Below are positions 17,051-27,800 of a DNA stretch of 64,000 nucleotides, piece by piece. Source of the stretch: Lachnospiraceae bacterium (GTDB taxonomy: Bacteria > Bacillota > Clostridia > Lachnospirales > Lachnospiraceae); contig WSLY01000001.1 in NCBI GenBank assembly GCA_013316825.1, forward strand, positions 1 to 64,000, in the 5' to 3' direction. The notes below the pieces were generated by a model. That model made no database searches and was not told the DNA's origin. It saw only the letters and a list, made by a program, of their open reading frames with translations. The stretch's first letter is position 1, and the number at the start of each line of letters is the position of its first letter. A program made the translations under genes and the position numbers.

Positions 17051-19939
17051 ATGAAAAAATGCAAGGGATTAAGAAGAGGAAGCGCCATATTGTTTCACGG
17101 TCTGCAGCAGGCGGCGGCATGGATTGCCGTGGCTGCCGTTGCCATGCTTGCTGTATATTCCGTGGTGTGCGTGGAAGCGGAAGGGTATCCTTACAACAGA
17201 AAAACCTTTCAGCTCGATTTGTTTGCAGGAGAGAAATCTTTTGAGGAGACTACGGCGTTTGATGAAATGCTGATGAGCGCCCTGCAGGAAATTATCCGAT
17301 ACAATGTGGCGAAGAGTCAGATGGAGACGGACGGGGTATATGACGGCAGGAAGGAAATTGACGTTGAAGCGTTTGTGAACCGCAAGACAGACTTGGCGAG
17401 AGGAATGGATACCACGGAAGAACAGTGGAAGCTTGTGCAGGCAGACGGAATAGAGGTAGCGGTAAGTGTTGGTAATGAGTTTGAGGAAAAGGCGGTAAAG
17501 TATTATCTGGAAGATTTGCTGAAATGGCAGAAGTATGGAATTCATTATGAAAATGTAGTCATGACGGCAAGAGAGTTTGTGACATATTTTAGTCCGGCAT
17601 ATCCCGATATGTTTGACGGCGTATGGACGGAGGAGCAGGAAAAGCTGCTGCAGTCATATCTGGGAAATGCGAGCTATTCATACACAACCGGCTACAGCCC
17701 CAAAGCGGTGGATTACCTGTATGTGATATTTGGGGTGGATACGGAGGACAAGAGCAAAGAGACTACGGATGCGCTGATAGCGGAGTATGAGGTAAATGCG
17801 GCAGACTGGAAATGGGAAGAAACGGAAAACAATGTATTGTCAACCTTTGTCTATATTCATGATACGGACATCAAGACAAATCAGGCGCTGCTAGATATTA
17901 TGAGTGCCGCCAATCCGGTAACCTCCCTCTATGTGGACAGGACCACAGGAAATCTTATGGTGAATTTATTTCTTCTGCAGGAGCGGTATCAGACGGTAGA
18001 TGGAGAAAACCTGCGCTCCGTTCTGGGAAGCTGGGAGGAGTACCAGAAGCATGTTGTCTATATCGAGCAGACTTCGGCAGATTTGGCGTACAACTATAAA
18101 GAATATCTGAATTTTGAGGATAAATACGGGGAGGGCGCGACCAACATAGCCTATACCTTTGACATGGTGATGATGGGAGAGCCGGTCAGGGTGAGTAATC
18201 TGCCCCAGTCGGTAACGGGAAATCTGGATGCTTATTACAAATCGAAATATGGTAAGTATATGATTTACCGTCCCAAGACCATGACCTTTGAATCCAATAC
18301 CGGTATTGTGAAGGAAGAGGATTTGTTTCAAGCATTTTCCAAGTATGAATATGCATACCCTGAGACGGCTGAAATCCGCATCGCAGTGAATACTGATTAT
18401 CCTGCGTGGGACCAGTTTGCGCAAGCATCCGCTGCATATGAAACGTTGCATCCCTATGCGCCTTTTCTTGTGGCAGCGGCAGGACTGGCAATTCTTGCAT
18501 GGTTTGTGTTATGGTTGTTTTTGAATGTTATGACAGGCTGGCGCAGGGAAAAGGGCGAGGAGGAAGCAAAGCTTGTCCTGTGCTGGTTTGATTTGGTGCC
18601 GACGGAAGCGGCTGCCGCATTAGGAGGGCTTACCGCCTTTGGCTGCATCTGGTTTTTAAAATTGTTTTACAGCAGTTTTTCAGGCAGGGCGCTTGCCTAT
18701 GTCTGCCATCATCGCATACAGGCAGTCCTTGTTGCAGGGGCGGCGGGCTGTCTTGTCAGTTTTTTGTTCTGCCTGTTCTGGTACAGCCTGATACGCAGGA
18801 TATGGGCGCATACCCTGATAAAATCCAGCCTTATCAAATGGTTGTGGGACAATGTGCTGTTAAAGCTGTGCCTGCTTATAAAGAAGCTGTTATGGAAAGT
18901 GTATGATAACAGCAATGCGCTGCTTCGCTGTATTCTGCTGTATGGCAGCACTATGTTTGTGAATGCTTTTATGGGAGCGTTCATCTGCTTTTTCTGGCAG
19001 CGATCCAGCAGCATAGTAACGGTGCTTTTGCTGCCGGGCATTTTGCTGGTGTTTGACGGTGTCGTACTTTATCTGTGGCTTTCCAGTCATTTAAAGCGGA
19101 AGCAGATTATAGACGGTATTGCGCGGATACGGGACGGGGAAGTGGCTTGGCAGGTGCCCGTGCAAAAGATGCATGGCGAAAATTTGAAGCTGGCAGAAGC
19201 AGTCAACAGCATTGGAGAGGGAATCAAGACTGCCGTTGAAACTTCCATGAAGGACGAGCGGCTGAAGGCGGATTTGATTACCAATGTATCACACGATATT
19301 AAGACGCCGCTGACAAGCATTGTGAATTATGTAGATTTGCTGAAACGGGAAAAGATTGAGAGCCAGCCGGTAAAGGGGTATATAGAGGTGCTGGAAGCCA
19401 AGTCGCAGCGGCTGAAACAGCTTACGGACGATTTGGTGGAGGCTTCCAAAATTTCCTCAGGTAACATTACCCTGATTATGGAAAAAATCAATTTGACGGA
19501 GCTGCTGCAGCAGTCACTGGGAGAATTTTCGGAAAAATTTGAGGAGAAAAATCTGCAGATTGTGGAGGATTGTCAGGGCGATGCCTTCTACATAGAGGCA
19601 GACAGCCGCAGAATCTGGCGTGTGATAGAAAATCTGTTTCAAAATATTTGTAAATATGCGCTGGAAGGAACCAGAGTCTATCTCGATATCGGGCAGGCAC
19701 CGGAGAAAGAAGAGGTAGTGCTTTCCCTGAAAAATATTTCCGCACAACGCCTGAATATTCGGGCGGAGGAGTTGACGGAGCGCTTTATTCGCGGAGACGT
19801 GTCCCGCAGTACGGAAGGAAGCGGACTGGGGCTCTCCATTGCCAAGAATCTGACAGAGCTGCAGAACGGGACATTTGAAATTTATCTGGACGGGGATCTG
19901 TTTAAGGTGACGCTGACATTTCCGCTATATATACAATAG
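17051..19939 (+). CDS. Large sensor histidine kinase (~960 aa)
   Basis: Start MKKCKGLRRGSAIL; long extracytoplasmic N-terminus, cluster of TM segments, H-box NVSHDIKTPLTSIVNYVDLL, HATPase VIENLFQNICKYAL...GSGLGLSIAKNL. Confidence 0.9.
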   Translation: MKKCKGLRRGSAILFHGLQQAAAWIAVAAVAMLAVYSVVCVEAEGYPYNRKTFQLDLFAGEKSFEETTAFDEMLMSALQEIIRYNVAKSQMETDGVYDGRKEIDVEAFVNRKTDLARGMDTTEEQWKLVQADGIEVAVSVGNEFEEKAVKYYLEDLLKWQKYGIHYENVVMTAREFVTYFSPAYPDMFDGVWTEEQEKLLQSYLGNASYSYTTGYSPKAVDYLYVIFGVDTEDKSKETTDALIAEYEVNAADWKWEETENNVLSTFVYIHDTDIKTNQALLDIMSAANPVTSLYVDRTTGNLMVNLFLLQERYQTVDGENLRSVLGSWEEYQKHVVYIEQTSADLAYNYKEYLNFEDKYGEGATNIAYTFDMVMMGEPVRVSNLPQSVTGNLDAYYKSKYGKYMIYRPKTMTFESNTGIVKEEDLFQAFSKYEYAYPETAEIRIAVNTDYPAWDQFAQASAAYETLHPYAPFLVAAAGLAILAWFVLWLFLNVMTGWRREKGEEEAKLVLCWFDLVPTEAAAALGGLTAFGCIWFLKLFYSSFSGRALAYVCHHRIQAVLVAGAAGCLVSFLFCLFWYSLIRRIWAHTLIKSSLIKWLWDNVLLKLCLLIKKLLWKVYDNSNALLRCILLYGSTMFVNAFMGAFICFFWQRSSSIVTVLLLPGILLVFDGVVLYLWLSSHLKRKQIIDGIARIRDGEVAWQVPVQKMHGENLKLAEAVNSIGEGIKTAVETSMKDERLKADLITNVSHDIKTPLTSIVNYVDLLKREKIESQPVKGYIEVLEAKSQRLKQLTDDLVEASKISSGNITLIMEKINLTELLQQSLGEFSEKFEEKNLQIVEDCQGDAFYIEADSRRIWRVIENLFQNICKYALEGTRVYLDIGQAPEKEEVVLSLKNISAQRLNIRAEELTERFIRGDVSRSTEGSGLGLSIAKNLTELQNGTFEIYLDGDLFKVTLTFPLYIQ

Positions 19940-19952
19940 AATCCACCCATCA

Positions 19953-19995
19953 AAAACCGCCGCTACAGGCCCTGCCTGTATACGGCGGTTTTAAT
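19953..19995 (+). terminator. Intrinsic terminator after the histidine kinase
   Basis: AACCGCCG...CGGCGGTT stem followed by TTTAATTT. Confidence 0.7.
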
Positions 19996-20092
19996 TTGGA
20001 AAAAATTTGTTTTCTGTAAGTGTTTTTTTATTTTGCTTCGTATTATATATGACCGGTCAATAAATGAACTGTTAGAGAAAGGAGGACCTGCA

Positions 20093-20656
20093 TTGAATGA
20101 TAAAAAAGTAATTTCGGCAATCATCAGGCAGGATGAGCAGATATTCGCTTTTGTCATAGAGAAATATTCCAGACTTCTCTGGAAGATTGCAGCTTCTATT
20201 CTTATAAATGCAGCTTCCGTGCAGGACGTGGAAGAATGTGTGGCGGATGTGTTTATTTATCTGTGGCAGCATCCTGAAAAATATGACCCTGACAGGGCGA
20301 AATTATCTTCATATCTTTCCGTGGTGGCGAGGTCAAAGGCGGTTGACAGATATCGTCTGATTCTCAGAAAAAGAGAAATACCCATGGAGAAAGTTCTGGT
20401 GAAAAGCCTGCAATATGCAGAAGTAAAAGCGGCAGATGCAAAAAAGGAAAAGCTGCGGTCCTGCGTGGAAGAATTGGAGGAGACGGAAAAAGAGCTGATT
20501 ATAAGGCGGTATTACTATGAGCAGAAGCCGTCGGAGATTGCACTTGCGCTGGATATGCCAAAAAAGCAGGTAGAAAATAAATTATATTATGTGAGGCAGA
20601 AGTTGAAAAAAATGATGGAAAAGCAAAAAGGAGCTGAAGCTGATGGAAAAATATAA
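20093..20656 (+). CDS. ECF-type RNA polymerase sigma factor
   Basis: TTG start after GGAGG; region 2 (VQDVEECVADVFIYLWQHPEKYDPDRAKLSSYLSVVARSKAVDRYR) and region 4 (LIIRRYYYEQKPSEIALALDMPKKQVENKLYYVRQKLK). Confidence 0.9.
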   Translation: MNDKKVISAIIRQDEQIFAFVIEKYSRLLWKIAASILINAASVQDVEECVADVFIYLWQHPEKYDPDRAKLSSYLSVVARSKAVDRYRLILRKREIPMEKVLVKSLQYAEVKAADAKKEKLRSCVEELEETEKELIIRRYYYEQKPSEIALALDMPKKQVENKLYYVRQKLKKMMEKQKGAEADGKI

Positions 20657-21647
20657 CAGGAAGAATTTAAAAAATATACAAAGAATTGTGCAAAAGAAGA
20701 CGGGAGCCTCTATTGACGCAGGTCAGAGTACAGGAGGAGCCAAAAGCGGGCAAATGCTGCTTTTGGTGTGCAGCCTGCTGTGTTTTATGACCTTATGTGC
20801 ATTTGCCTACGCAAAGTTTTCGGATTTAAACGGCGACGAAGCGGGATTTGCAGCCGTTTATCAGGGGGAGGGCAGGTTTGAAATTGTGATTGTCAACGAT
20901 TCGGACAAAGAATTGAAGCTGCAGAATAAAGTAAGAGTTATGCAGTGGTCGACGGGGGCGGAAGTAGAAGGGGACAATGAAAAAATTAAAATGGAAATTT
21001 CGGCAATAGCGCCCCATTCGCAGGGAATTGTTGTGATTGATATATCAGAAGGGTACGATATTGACGCGATGGAGGAAAAACTGCCGGAGGGAGACAACTA
21101 TTATTTTGTGTTGACTAATCACAATTTTGCCTTTGGACAGGACTGGCTCTGTTTTTTTGATTTTGAAGTAGAGCGTACGGAGGAGGTAGCAAGTCATATG
21201 CTTGCGGCAATGGAAGAGCGTGAGGAGAGAAAGGAATTGTCCGAGAGCCGGCAGTATGAAACCGGCAGCCTGATTTATCAGGACTGGCTGTGGCCTACAG
21301 TCAGCCATAATGTGTCCGGATTTTATGGCAGACGGGAAAACGGAACGGATTCGGACCATATTAACATTGCAGGAACAATGGGAGATGAAGTCTATGCAGT
21401 TGCAGACGGTGTGGTGACAGAGACGGCATTTGAAAGTACCTACGGAAATGTGATTGTAGTGGATTTGGGGAACGGTATCACAATCCAGTATGGGCATTTG
21501 CAGGAGATACAGGTTTCCGAAGGAGAAGAAATAAAACAGGGGCAGGTCATAGCCACACTCGGCAGGAGCGGCATGGCAACAGGCGCCAATCTGTTGTTTG
21601 CTGTAACTGCAGATGGGGAAAAGGTCAATCCATTGACGACGGAGTAA
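20643..21647 (+). CDS. Membrane-anchored putative anti-sigma factor with degenerate LytM/M23-like domain
   Basis: Overlaps the ECF gene; one TM near the N-terminus; C-terminus INIAGTMGDEVYAVADGVVTE...GNGITIQYGHLQEIQVSEGEEIKQGQVIATLGRSGMATGANLLFAV. Confidence 0.8.
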   Translation: MEKYNRKNLKNIQRIVQKKTGASIDAGQSTGGAKSGQMLLLVCSLLCFMTLCAFAYAKFSDLNGDEAGFAAVYQGEGRFEIVIVNDSDKELKLQNKVRVMQWSTGAEVEGDNEKIKMEISAIAPHSQGIVVIDISEGYDIDAMEEKLPEGDNYYFVLTNHNFAFGQDWLCFFDFEVERTEEVASHMLAAMEEREERKELSESRQYETGSLIYQDWLWPTVSHNVSGFYGRRENGTDSDHINIAGTMGDEVYAVADGVVTETAFESTYGNVIVVDLGNGITIQYGHLQEIQVSEGEEIKQGQVIATLGRSGMATGANLLFAVTADGEKVNPLTTE

Positions 21648-21669
21648 AGCGCATATCGGTATCAAACCC

Positions 21670-21720
21670 AGAGCCCATAGCTCCAGCGGCATGTCTGCGT
21701 GGAGCGATGGGCTCTTTCTG
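21670..21720 (+). terminator. Intrinsic terminator
   Basis: AGAGCCCATAGCTCCA...TGGAGCGATGGGCTCT followed by TTCTGTCTCTT. Confidence 0.8.
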
Positions 21721-21773
21721 TCTCTTATGCAGAGGATTCGCCAGTAAAAAGTAAAAAAATTTTTCTTTCCTAC

Positions 21774-21823
21774 TTGACATTGAACCTTATTGGTGATATG
21801 GTTAATTACATAAGTAATGAACC
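21774..21823 (+). promoter_or_regulatory. Promoter plus GntR-type operator palindrome
   Basis: TTGACA-N17-TATGGT (21774-21802) overlapping GGTTAATTAC-ATAA-GTAATGAACC (21800-21823), one mismatch between arms. Confidence 0.8.
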
Positions 21824-21911
21824 AAAAGACTTCTGATATCAAAAGGATAAAAGTACAATAAAAAAGCGAAATAGAAGAGTGGTGTGAAATAGGAGAAAAG
21901 GAGGAGAATTG

Positions 21912-22274
21912 GTGAATGAAATTTTAACGCAGGAAAAATCTATATATCTGCAAATCAGCGAAATGCTGGAAAACGATATATTACGGGATATTCTGCTGGA
22001 GGAAGAAAGAGTGCCCAGCACCAATGAACTGGCAAAGCTCTACGCAATCAATCCTGCTACGGCGGCGAAGGGCATCAACATATTGGTGGAGCAGGAGATT
22101 TTATACAAGAAGAGAGGGATTGGTATGTTTGTAAAGGCAGGAGCAAAAAGCAAGATTAGAAAGAGACGGCAGAGCAAATTTTTTGACAATTATGTTAGAA
22201 AGCTGCTGGAGGAAGCAAAGAGCATCGGCATTACCAAGGAAGAATTGGTAGTTATGATAGAAGAGAGCAAATAG
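21912..22274 (+). CDS. GntR family (YtrA-like) transcriptional regulator
   Basis: GTG start; IYLQISEMLENDILRDILLEEERVPSTNELAKLYAINPATAAKGINILVEQEILYKKRGIGMFV. Confidence 0.9.
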   Translation: MNEILTQEKSIYLQISEMLENDILRDILLEEERVPSTNELAKLYAINPATAAKGINILVEQEILYKKRGIGMFVKAGAKSKIRKRRQSKFFDNYVRKLLEEAKSIGITKEELVVMIEESK

Positions 22275-22341
22275 GAGACGGATACACCGGACGTAAGTTA
22301 TAAGCTTTGTCATTATCGAAAATCGTAAAACAAAGAAAGGA

Positions 22342-23244
22342 ATGAAAAATAAGATGACAGATGAAAAACTGGTATGCAGCAACATTACAAAGACATATGG
22401 GAAAAAGGACGTGCTGGTGAATGTAAGTCTGGAGCTGGAAAAGGGCAAGATTTACGGGCTGATAGGAAGAAACGGCGCAGGCAAGACAACGCTGCTCTCT
22501 ATTCTTTCCGCACAGAATCCGGCAAGCGCAGGAACGGTTATGCTGGGAGAGGAGCCGGTATGGGAGAACCGAAAGGCGCTCGACCACATTTGTTTTTCAA
22601 GGGAAATCAACGCGCTTGGGGCAAACGGGCAGGGCAATGGATACAAGGTAAAGGATTATTTGCGCGCTGCTTCCATCTATCTGCCAAATTGGGATAAGGA
22701 GATGGCGGACAGGCTGATAAAAGAATTTGACTTGGATGTAAAAAAGAAAGTGATTAAGCTGTCAAAAGGCATGTTGTCCATGCTTACCATCGTGATTGCG
22801 CTGGCGAGCAAAGCGGATTTCACTTTTTTGGATGAGCCCGTGGCAGGGCTTGACGTGGTGATGCGGGAATATTTCTACCGGACTCTTTTAGAGGAATTTA
22901 CGGAGAGCGGACGTACCTTTGTGATTTCCACGCATATTATTGAGGAAGCCTCCGACGTGCTGGAAGAGGTGATTATGCTGGATAAAGGGCAGATTATTTT
23001 AAAAGAAAATACGCAGGCGCTTTTAGAAAGAGCCGTACATGTAAGCGGAAAAGAGGATGTGGTAGATGCCGCGACAAAAGGACTTCACTGTATGCATGAG
23101 GAAAGAGTCGGAAGGAGCAAGGGCGTAACCATACTGCTTCGCGAGGGAGAGCATATAGAAGGGAATGCTGAGCTGTCGGTACAGCCGGTAAATCTGCAGC
23201 AGGTGTTTGTAGCATTACAGTCAGAAGAGAGGCAGGCAGGATAA
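22342..23244 (+). CDS. ABC transporter ATP-binding protein
   Basis: Walker A GRNGAGKTTLL, signature-region LSKGMLSM, Walker B FTFLDEPVAGLD. Confidence 0.95.
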   Translation: MKNKMTDEKLVCSNITKTYGKKDVLVNVSLELEKGKIYGLIGRNGAGKTTLLSILSAQNPASAGTVMLGEEPVWENRKALDHICFSREINALGANGQGNGYKVKDYLRAASIYLPNWDKEMADRLIKEFDLDVKKKVIKLSKGMLSMLTIVIALASKADFTFLDEPVAGLDVVMREYFYRTLLEEFTESGRTFVISTHIIEEASDVLEEVIMLDKGQIILKENTQALLERAVHVSGKEDVVDAATKGLHCMHEERVGRSKGVTILLREGEHIEGNAELSVQPVNLQQVFVALQSEERQAG

Positions 23245-23316
23245 AAGTAGGACGGCGCAGATAGAAGGAAACCTGAAAATGAAAGGTTTAAGCGCAGCGC
23301 AGAAATGGAGAAAAAG

Positions 23317-23979
23317 ATGGATGGATTAATAAGAAATCTGCGGTATTGGAGCAGGACGATAGGACAGATGGTGCTGATGATTGTCGCTATGGTGTTTGGC
23401 ATCAGCATTGTGACGGAATTAGAGGAAATTGGCAATATTCCCCTTGCATTTTGTGTGACAATGTCCCGATACGGGGCAATGTATATGATTATTATCATGG
23501 GAATATTGGGATTGACGGTGATAAACACTTATATGCCGTTTACTCTGTCCATGGGAAGCACCAGAAGGGACAGCTTTATCGGTATGGAAATTATGCTGCA
23601 TCTGGCAGGGCTCTTTACGATTGGCATCATAATAGGCGCAGGTATTTTTGCCGGCAGACAGGTAAACGTTATGTTGTTTGTCAGCAGCATATTGCTCTTG
23701 ACAGCTTCCGTGGCCTTGTGCAACCTTGTAGGCTGGGTATATCTGCGATTTGGAAAGACGGTTGGGCTGACGCTGTACATTTTGCTGGTAATTGTCGGAA
23801 CGCTTGGCATAGGTATGCTGGCGGCAGTGAATGAAGAGGGAGGGCCGGAGAAATTAGGCATGCCGCATTTGCCGGCGGCAGGCTGGGGAATGCTTGCTGT
23901 GGCTGCAGCGATTGCGGCAGATACCATTTTGATTCTGCTGTATAAAAAAGAAGTAAAGAAACTGGAAGTCAGGGTTTGA
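23317..23979 (+). CDS. ABC transporter permease-like membrane protein
   Basis: Multiple TM segments; follows the ATP-binding gene; MGSTRRDSFIGMEI motif resembles the next gene's MGRTRKEFYIANF. Confidence 0.7.
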   Translation: MDGLIRNLRYWSRTIGQMVLMIVAMVFGISIVTELEEIGNIPLAFCVTMSRYGAMYMIIIMGILGLTVINTYMPFTLSMGSTRRDSFIGMEIMLHLAGLFTIGIIIGAGIFAGRQVNVMLFVSSILLLTASVALCNLVGWVYLRFGKTVGLTLYILLVIVGTLGIGMLAAVNEEGGPEKLGMPHLPAAGWGMLAVAAAIAADTILILLYKKEVKKLEVRV

Positions 23980-24003
23980 GGCAGGAAAGATTAAAAATCG
24001 GAA

Positions 24004-24747
24004 ATGAGGATAAACATGGGTAAACAGATAAAAAATATAAAAGATACGTGGTGTTGTCTGCGTGAAGAACTATTTGTACCGATTGTAAGCATTGCCTTTG
24101 GAATGTTGGGAAGCCTGCTGATGCTCTTTATTGAAAAGGTGGGCATGGCGAATGAGGAAAAACCGGAGTGGTTTCTGCTGGGGACAGTGATGGCGCTTGT
24201 CGGCTGTGTGATGCTGGGAATCATCACGGGTATGATAAGCTATGGACAGAGTTTTAATATGATGGTTACCATGGGAAGGACCAGAAAAGAGTTCTATATT
24301 GCCAATTTTGTGTCGTCCATCATCAATCATCTGCTTGGCATGGCAGCGATTCTTGTATTTGCCGTATTAGAGAGAGGCTTTGGCGGGCTGGTTTACAGGG
24401 AAGCGGAGTATAAAGCGATAGAAGGCTTTCTGTTTGACTGGCGCGTGATAATCGCGTATGTTTTGGGAATGGCTGTGCTGCGCACGATTCTTGGCGCTTT
24501 GTTTTTAAAGTTTGGCAATAAGCTTATGTGGGTGTTCTGGGGTATTTGGATGCTGGTGGGGGTGATGATAAAAGGCATATCGAAAGCCATGGAAAACAAA
24601 AATGCGGTTATGCTGTGGCTGTTAGAAGCGGGAAAGGGTTTTTTAAATCTGGCAAAGGTACTGCAAGTGCTTATCATGCTGGCAGTGAGCGCCGTCTTTG
24701 TTCTTTTCGCCTGGCTGATTACCAGAAAAAGAGCGGTGACGGTATAA
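24004..24747 (+). CDS. ABC transporter permease-like membrane protein
   Basis: Multiple TM segments, FNMMVTMGRTRKEFYIANFVSS; same operon. Confidence 0.7.
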   Translation: MRINMGKQIKNIKDTWCCLREELFVPIVSIAFGMLGSLLMLFIEKVGMANEEKPEWFLLGTVMALVGCVMLGIITGMISYGQSFNMMVTMGRTRKEFYIANFVSSIINHLLGMAAILVFAVLERGFGGLVYREAEYKAIEGFLFDWRVIIAYVLGMAVLRTILGALFLKFGNKLMWVFWGIWMLVGVMIKGISKAMENKNAVMLWLLEAGKGFLNLAKVLQVLIMLAVSAVFVLFAWLITRKRAVTV

Positions 24748-24808
24748 AGAGCACGAGAATGAAGAACAGCGCCTTTGTATAGGCGCCTACACGTGAAGCA
24801 GGAAAAAT

Positions 24809-24842
24809 GCGCCGTCATAAGGGAATTCCCTATGGCGGCGCG
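24809..24842. terminator. Bidirectional terminator between convergent genes
   Basis: GCGCCGTCATAAGGGAATTCCCTATGGCGGCGC near-perfect palindrome between a + gene and a - gene. Confidence 0.65.
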
Positions 24843-24887
24843 TTGATATACATAACAATAAGACCTGCAAAGCGTGAATTCTATTGG

Positions 24888-27800
24888 TTATGAGTCCAGA
24901 TTGGTTACTGCGGTGGAGAGCATCAGCTTGATACGGTTTAACTGGTTTACTTCGCTGGCGCCCGGGTCGTAATCGACGGCAACAATATTAGAAGCCGGAT
25001 ACTGTCTGCGCAGCTCCTTGATAACGCCTTTGCCGACCACATGGTTTGGCAGGCAGCCAAAGGGCTGGCAGCATACGATATTGGGCACGCCGCTGTGAAT
25101 CAGCTCCACCATCTCGCCGGTTAAGAACCATCCCTCGCCGGTCTGGTTGCCGATGGATACAATGGGTTCGGCATATTTTACCAAATCCCGTATATGGGCG
25201 GGCGGTGTAAAATGCCGGCTCTTTTTGAATTCTTTTGCGGCCGCGCCGCGCAGTTTTTCAATTGCCCATATGCCAAGGGAGGAGATGCGTGCCGCTTTTT
25301 TGCTCATGCCAAGCTCCTCTGCTTTATATATCTGGTTGTAGAAGCAGTAGAGCATAAAGTCAATCAGGTCCGGCATAACTGCCTCCGCGCCTTCTGCTTC
25401 CAGAAGCTCTACAAGGTGGTTGTTGCCGGCAGGCGAGAATTTTACCAGAATCTCACCGACAATTCCCACCCGGGGTTTTTTCATATCCTCGTGTATGGGA
25501 ACGGCGTCAAAATCTCTGATAATTTGTCGGCAGATACGGTTAAAGCGGAAGAAATTCATGTGTTTGCCGGAGACGAAATCCTGCGTGACTTTCAGCCATT
25601 TTTTATGCACGGCATCGACGCTGCCGGCTTCCTTTTCATAGGGACGCATCCGATAGACGCAGCGCATAAAGATATCGCCGAAGACGGCGCCGTAAGCGGC
25701 GCGCATCAGCAGATTGGCATTCAGGTGGAAGCCCGGATTGCTCTCGATACCAGCCAGATTTAGGGAAATAACGGGTATCTGTGCCATGTCGGCCTTTTCC
25801 AGCGCACGGCGGATAAAGCCGATGTAGTTGGTGGCACGGCAGCCGCCTCCCGTCTGCGACATAATGATAGCAGTGCGGTTTAAATCGTATTTGCCGGATA
25901 ATAATGCCTCCATAATCTGCCCCACCACCAAAAGGGAGGGATAGCAGGCGTCGTTGTTGACATATTTCAGTCCCATGTCCACAGAGTGTTTGTTGTCGTT
26001 GTTTAAGACGACAAAGTTGTAGCCGCAGGCGTTGAAGGCGGGCTCCAATATCTCAAAGTGTATGGGAGACATCTGCGGGCAGAGTATGGTGTAATTTTTG
26101 CGCATTTCCTCCGTAAAGGATACTTTTTTGATGGCGGAGGAATGAAGCGTCCGCTGCTTTGCCTGTTTTTCCCTGACGCGCAGGGCGGAAAGGAGGGAGC
26201 GGATACGGATACGCGCCGCACCTAAGTTGTTTACTTCGTCAATTTTTAGGCAGGTATATATTTTGTCGGAGCCGGAGAGGATATCGTTAACCTGGTCGGT
26301 CGTGACGGCGTCCAGTCCGCAGCCGAAAGAATTAAGCTGTATCAAATCCAAATCTTCCGTTGTCTTGACATAGCTTGCCGCCGCATAGAGGCGGGAGTGG
26401 TACATCCACTGGTCGGAAACAATCAGCGGGCGTTCGGGACAGCCCAGATGGGAAACGGAATCCTCTGTCAGGACAGCAATGCCATAGGAAGTAATCAATT
26501 CGGGAATGCCGTGGTTGATTTCCTGATCGATGTGGTAAGGGCGTCCGGCAAGCACAATGCCGCGCTTTTTGTTTTCATGCATCCAGCGAAGGGTTTCTTC
26601 TCCCTTTTTCTTGATGTCTTCCCTTGCGGCGGACTGTTCCGCCCATGCTGCCAAAACCGCTTCCTTTATCTCTGCGGCGGGCAGTTCTTTGAATTCCTTG
26701 ATAAGAGCCGCGGCAATCGTGTCGGGGGACTTAAAGGACATAAAGGGATTGCGGAAGATGACCTCGCCCCGTCCGATTTCCTCCACATTGTTCTTAATAT
26801 TTTCCGAGTAGGAGGTGACGATGGGACAGTTGTAGTGGTTATTGGCGCCCTCCACTTCGTCGCGCTCATAAAACAGGGCGGGGTAGAAGATAAAGGGAAT
26901 GTTCTGCTTAATCAGCCATGTGACATGCCCGTGCGCCAGTTTCGCGGGGTAGCATTCCGACTCGCTGGGAATGGATTCGATGCCAAGCTCGTAAATTTTT
27001 CGGTTGGAGGCAGGGGAAAGTACCACCTGATAGCCCAGCTTGGTAAAGAAGGTGAACCAGAAGGGGTAATTTTCATACATATTGAGCACTCTTGGAATGC
27101 CCACCTGCCCGCGCACTGCCTTATCCGGAGAGAGCGGCTCATAGGAGAAGAGACGTTTTAGCTTATAGTCGAAAAGATTCGGCACATCGCTGGCAGTCTT
27201 ATCCTTGCCAAGTCCACGCTCGCAGCGGTTGCCGGAAATATACTGTCTGCCGCCGGAAAACTTGTTGATGGTGAGGCGGCAGTTGTTGGTACAGCCGCGG
27301 CACTTTGCCATGCTGGTTTCAAACTGCAGCTCACAGATTTTTTGGAAGGAGAGCATGGTAGTCTCGTATCCTTCTTCGCAGCGCTCCCTTGCAATCAGCG
27401 CGGCGCCGAATGCGCCCATGATGCCGGCGATATCAGGGCGGATTGCCTCGCAGCCCGCAATTTTTTCAAAGCTGCGCAGTACGGCGTCGTTGTAGAAGGT
27501 GCCGCCCTGTACGACAATATTTCGTCCAAGGGAAGAAGCGTCGGAAACCTTGATAACTTTAAACAGGGCGTTTTTGATGACGGAATAGGCAAGGCCTGCG
27601 GAGATATCCGCCACGGAAGCGCCTTCCTTCTGCGCCTGCTTTACTTTGGAATTCATAAAAACCGTGCAGCGGGTTCCCAAATCAATGGGGTGCGCGGCAA
27701 AAAGCGCAGCGTCGGCAAAATCCTGCACGGAATAGTTTAAGGATTTTGCAAAGGTCTCGATAAAGGAGCCGCAGCCTGAGGAGCACGCTTCGTTGAGCTG

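Noticed and set aside
21045-21842. 265 aa minus-strand ORF covering the LytM-like gene end and the terminator/promoter region
   Set aside because: Runs across a strong terminator and promoter, and its sequence is antisense-like.
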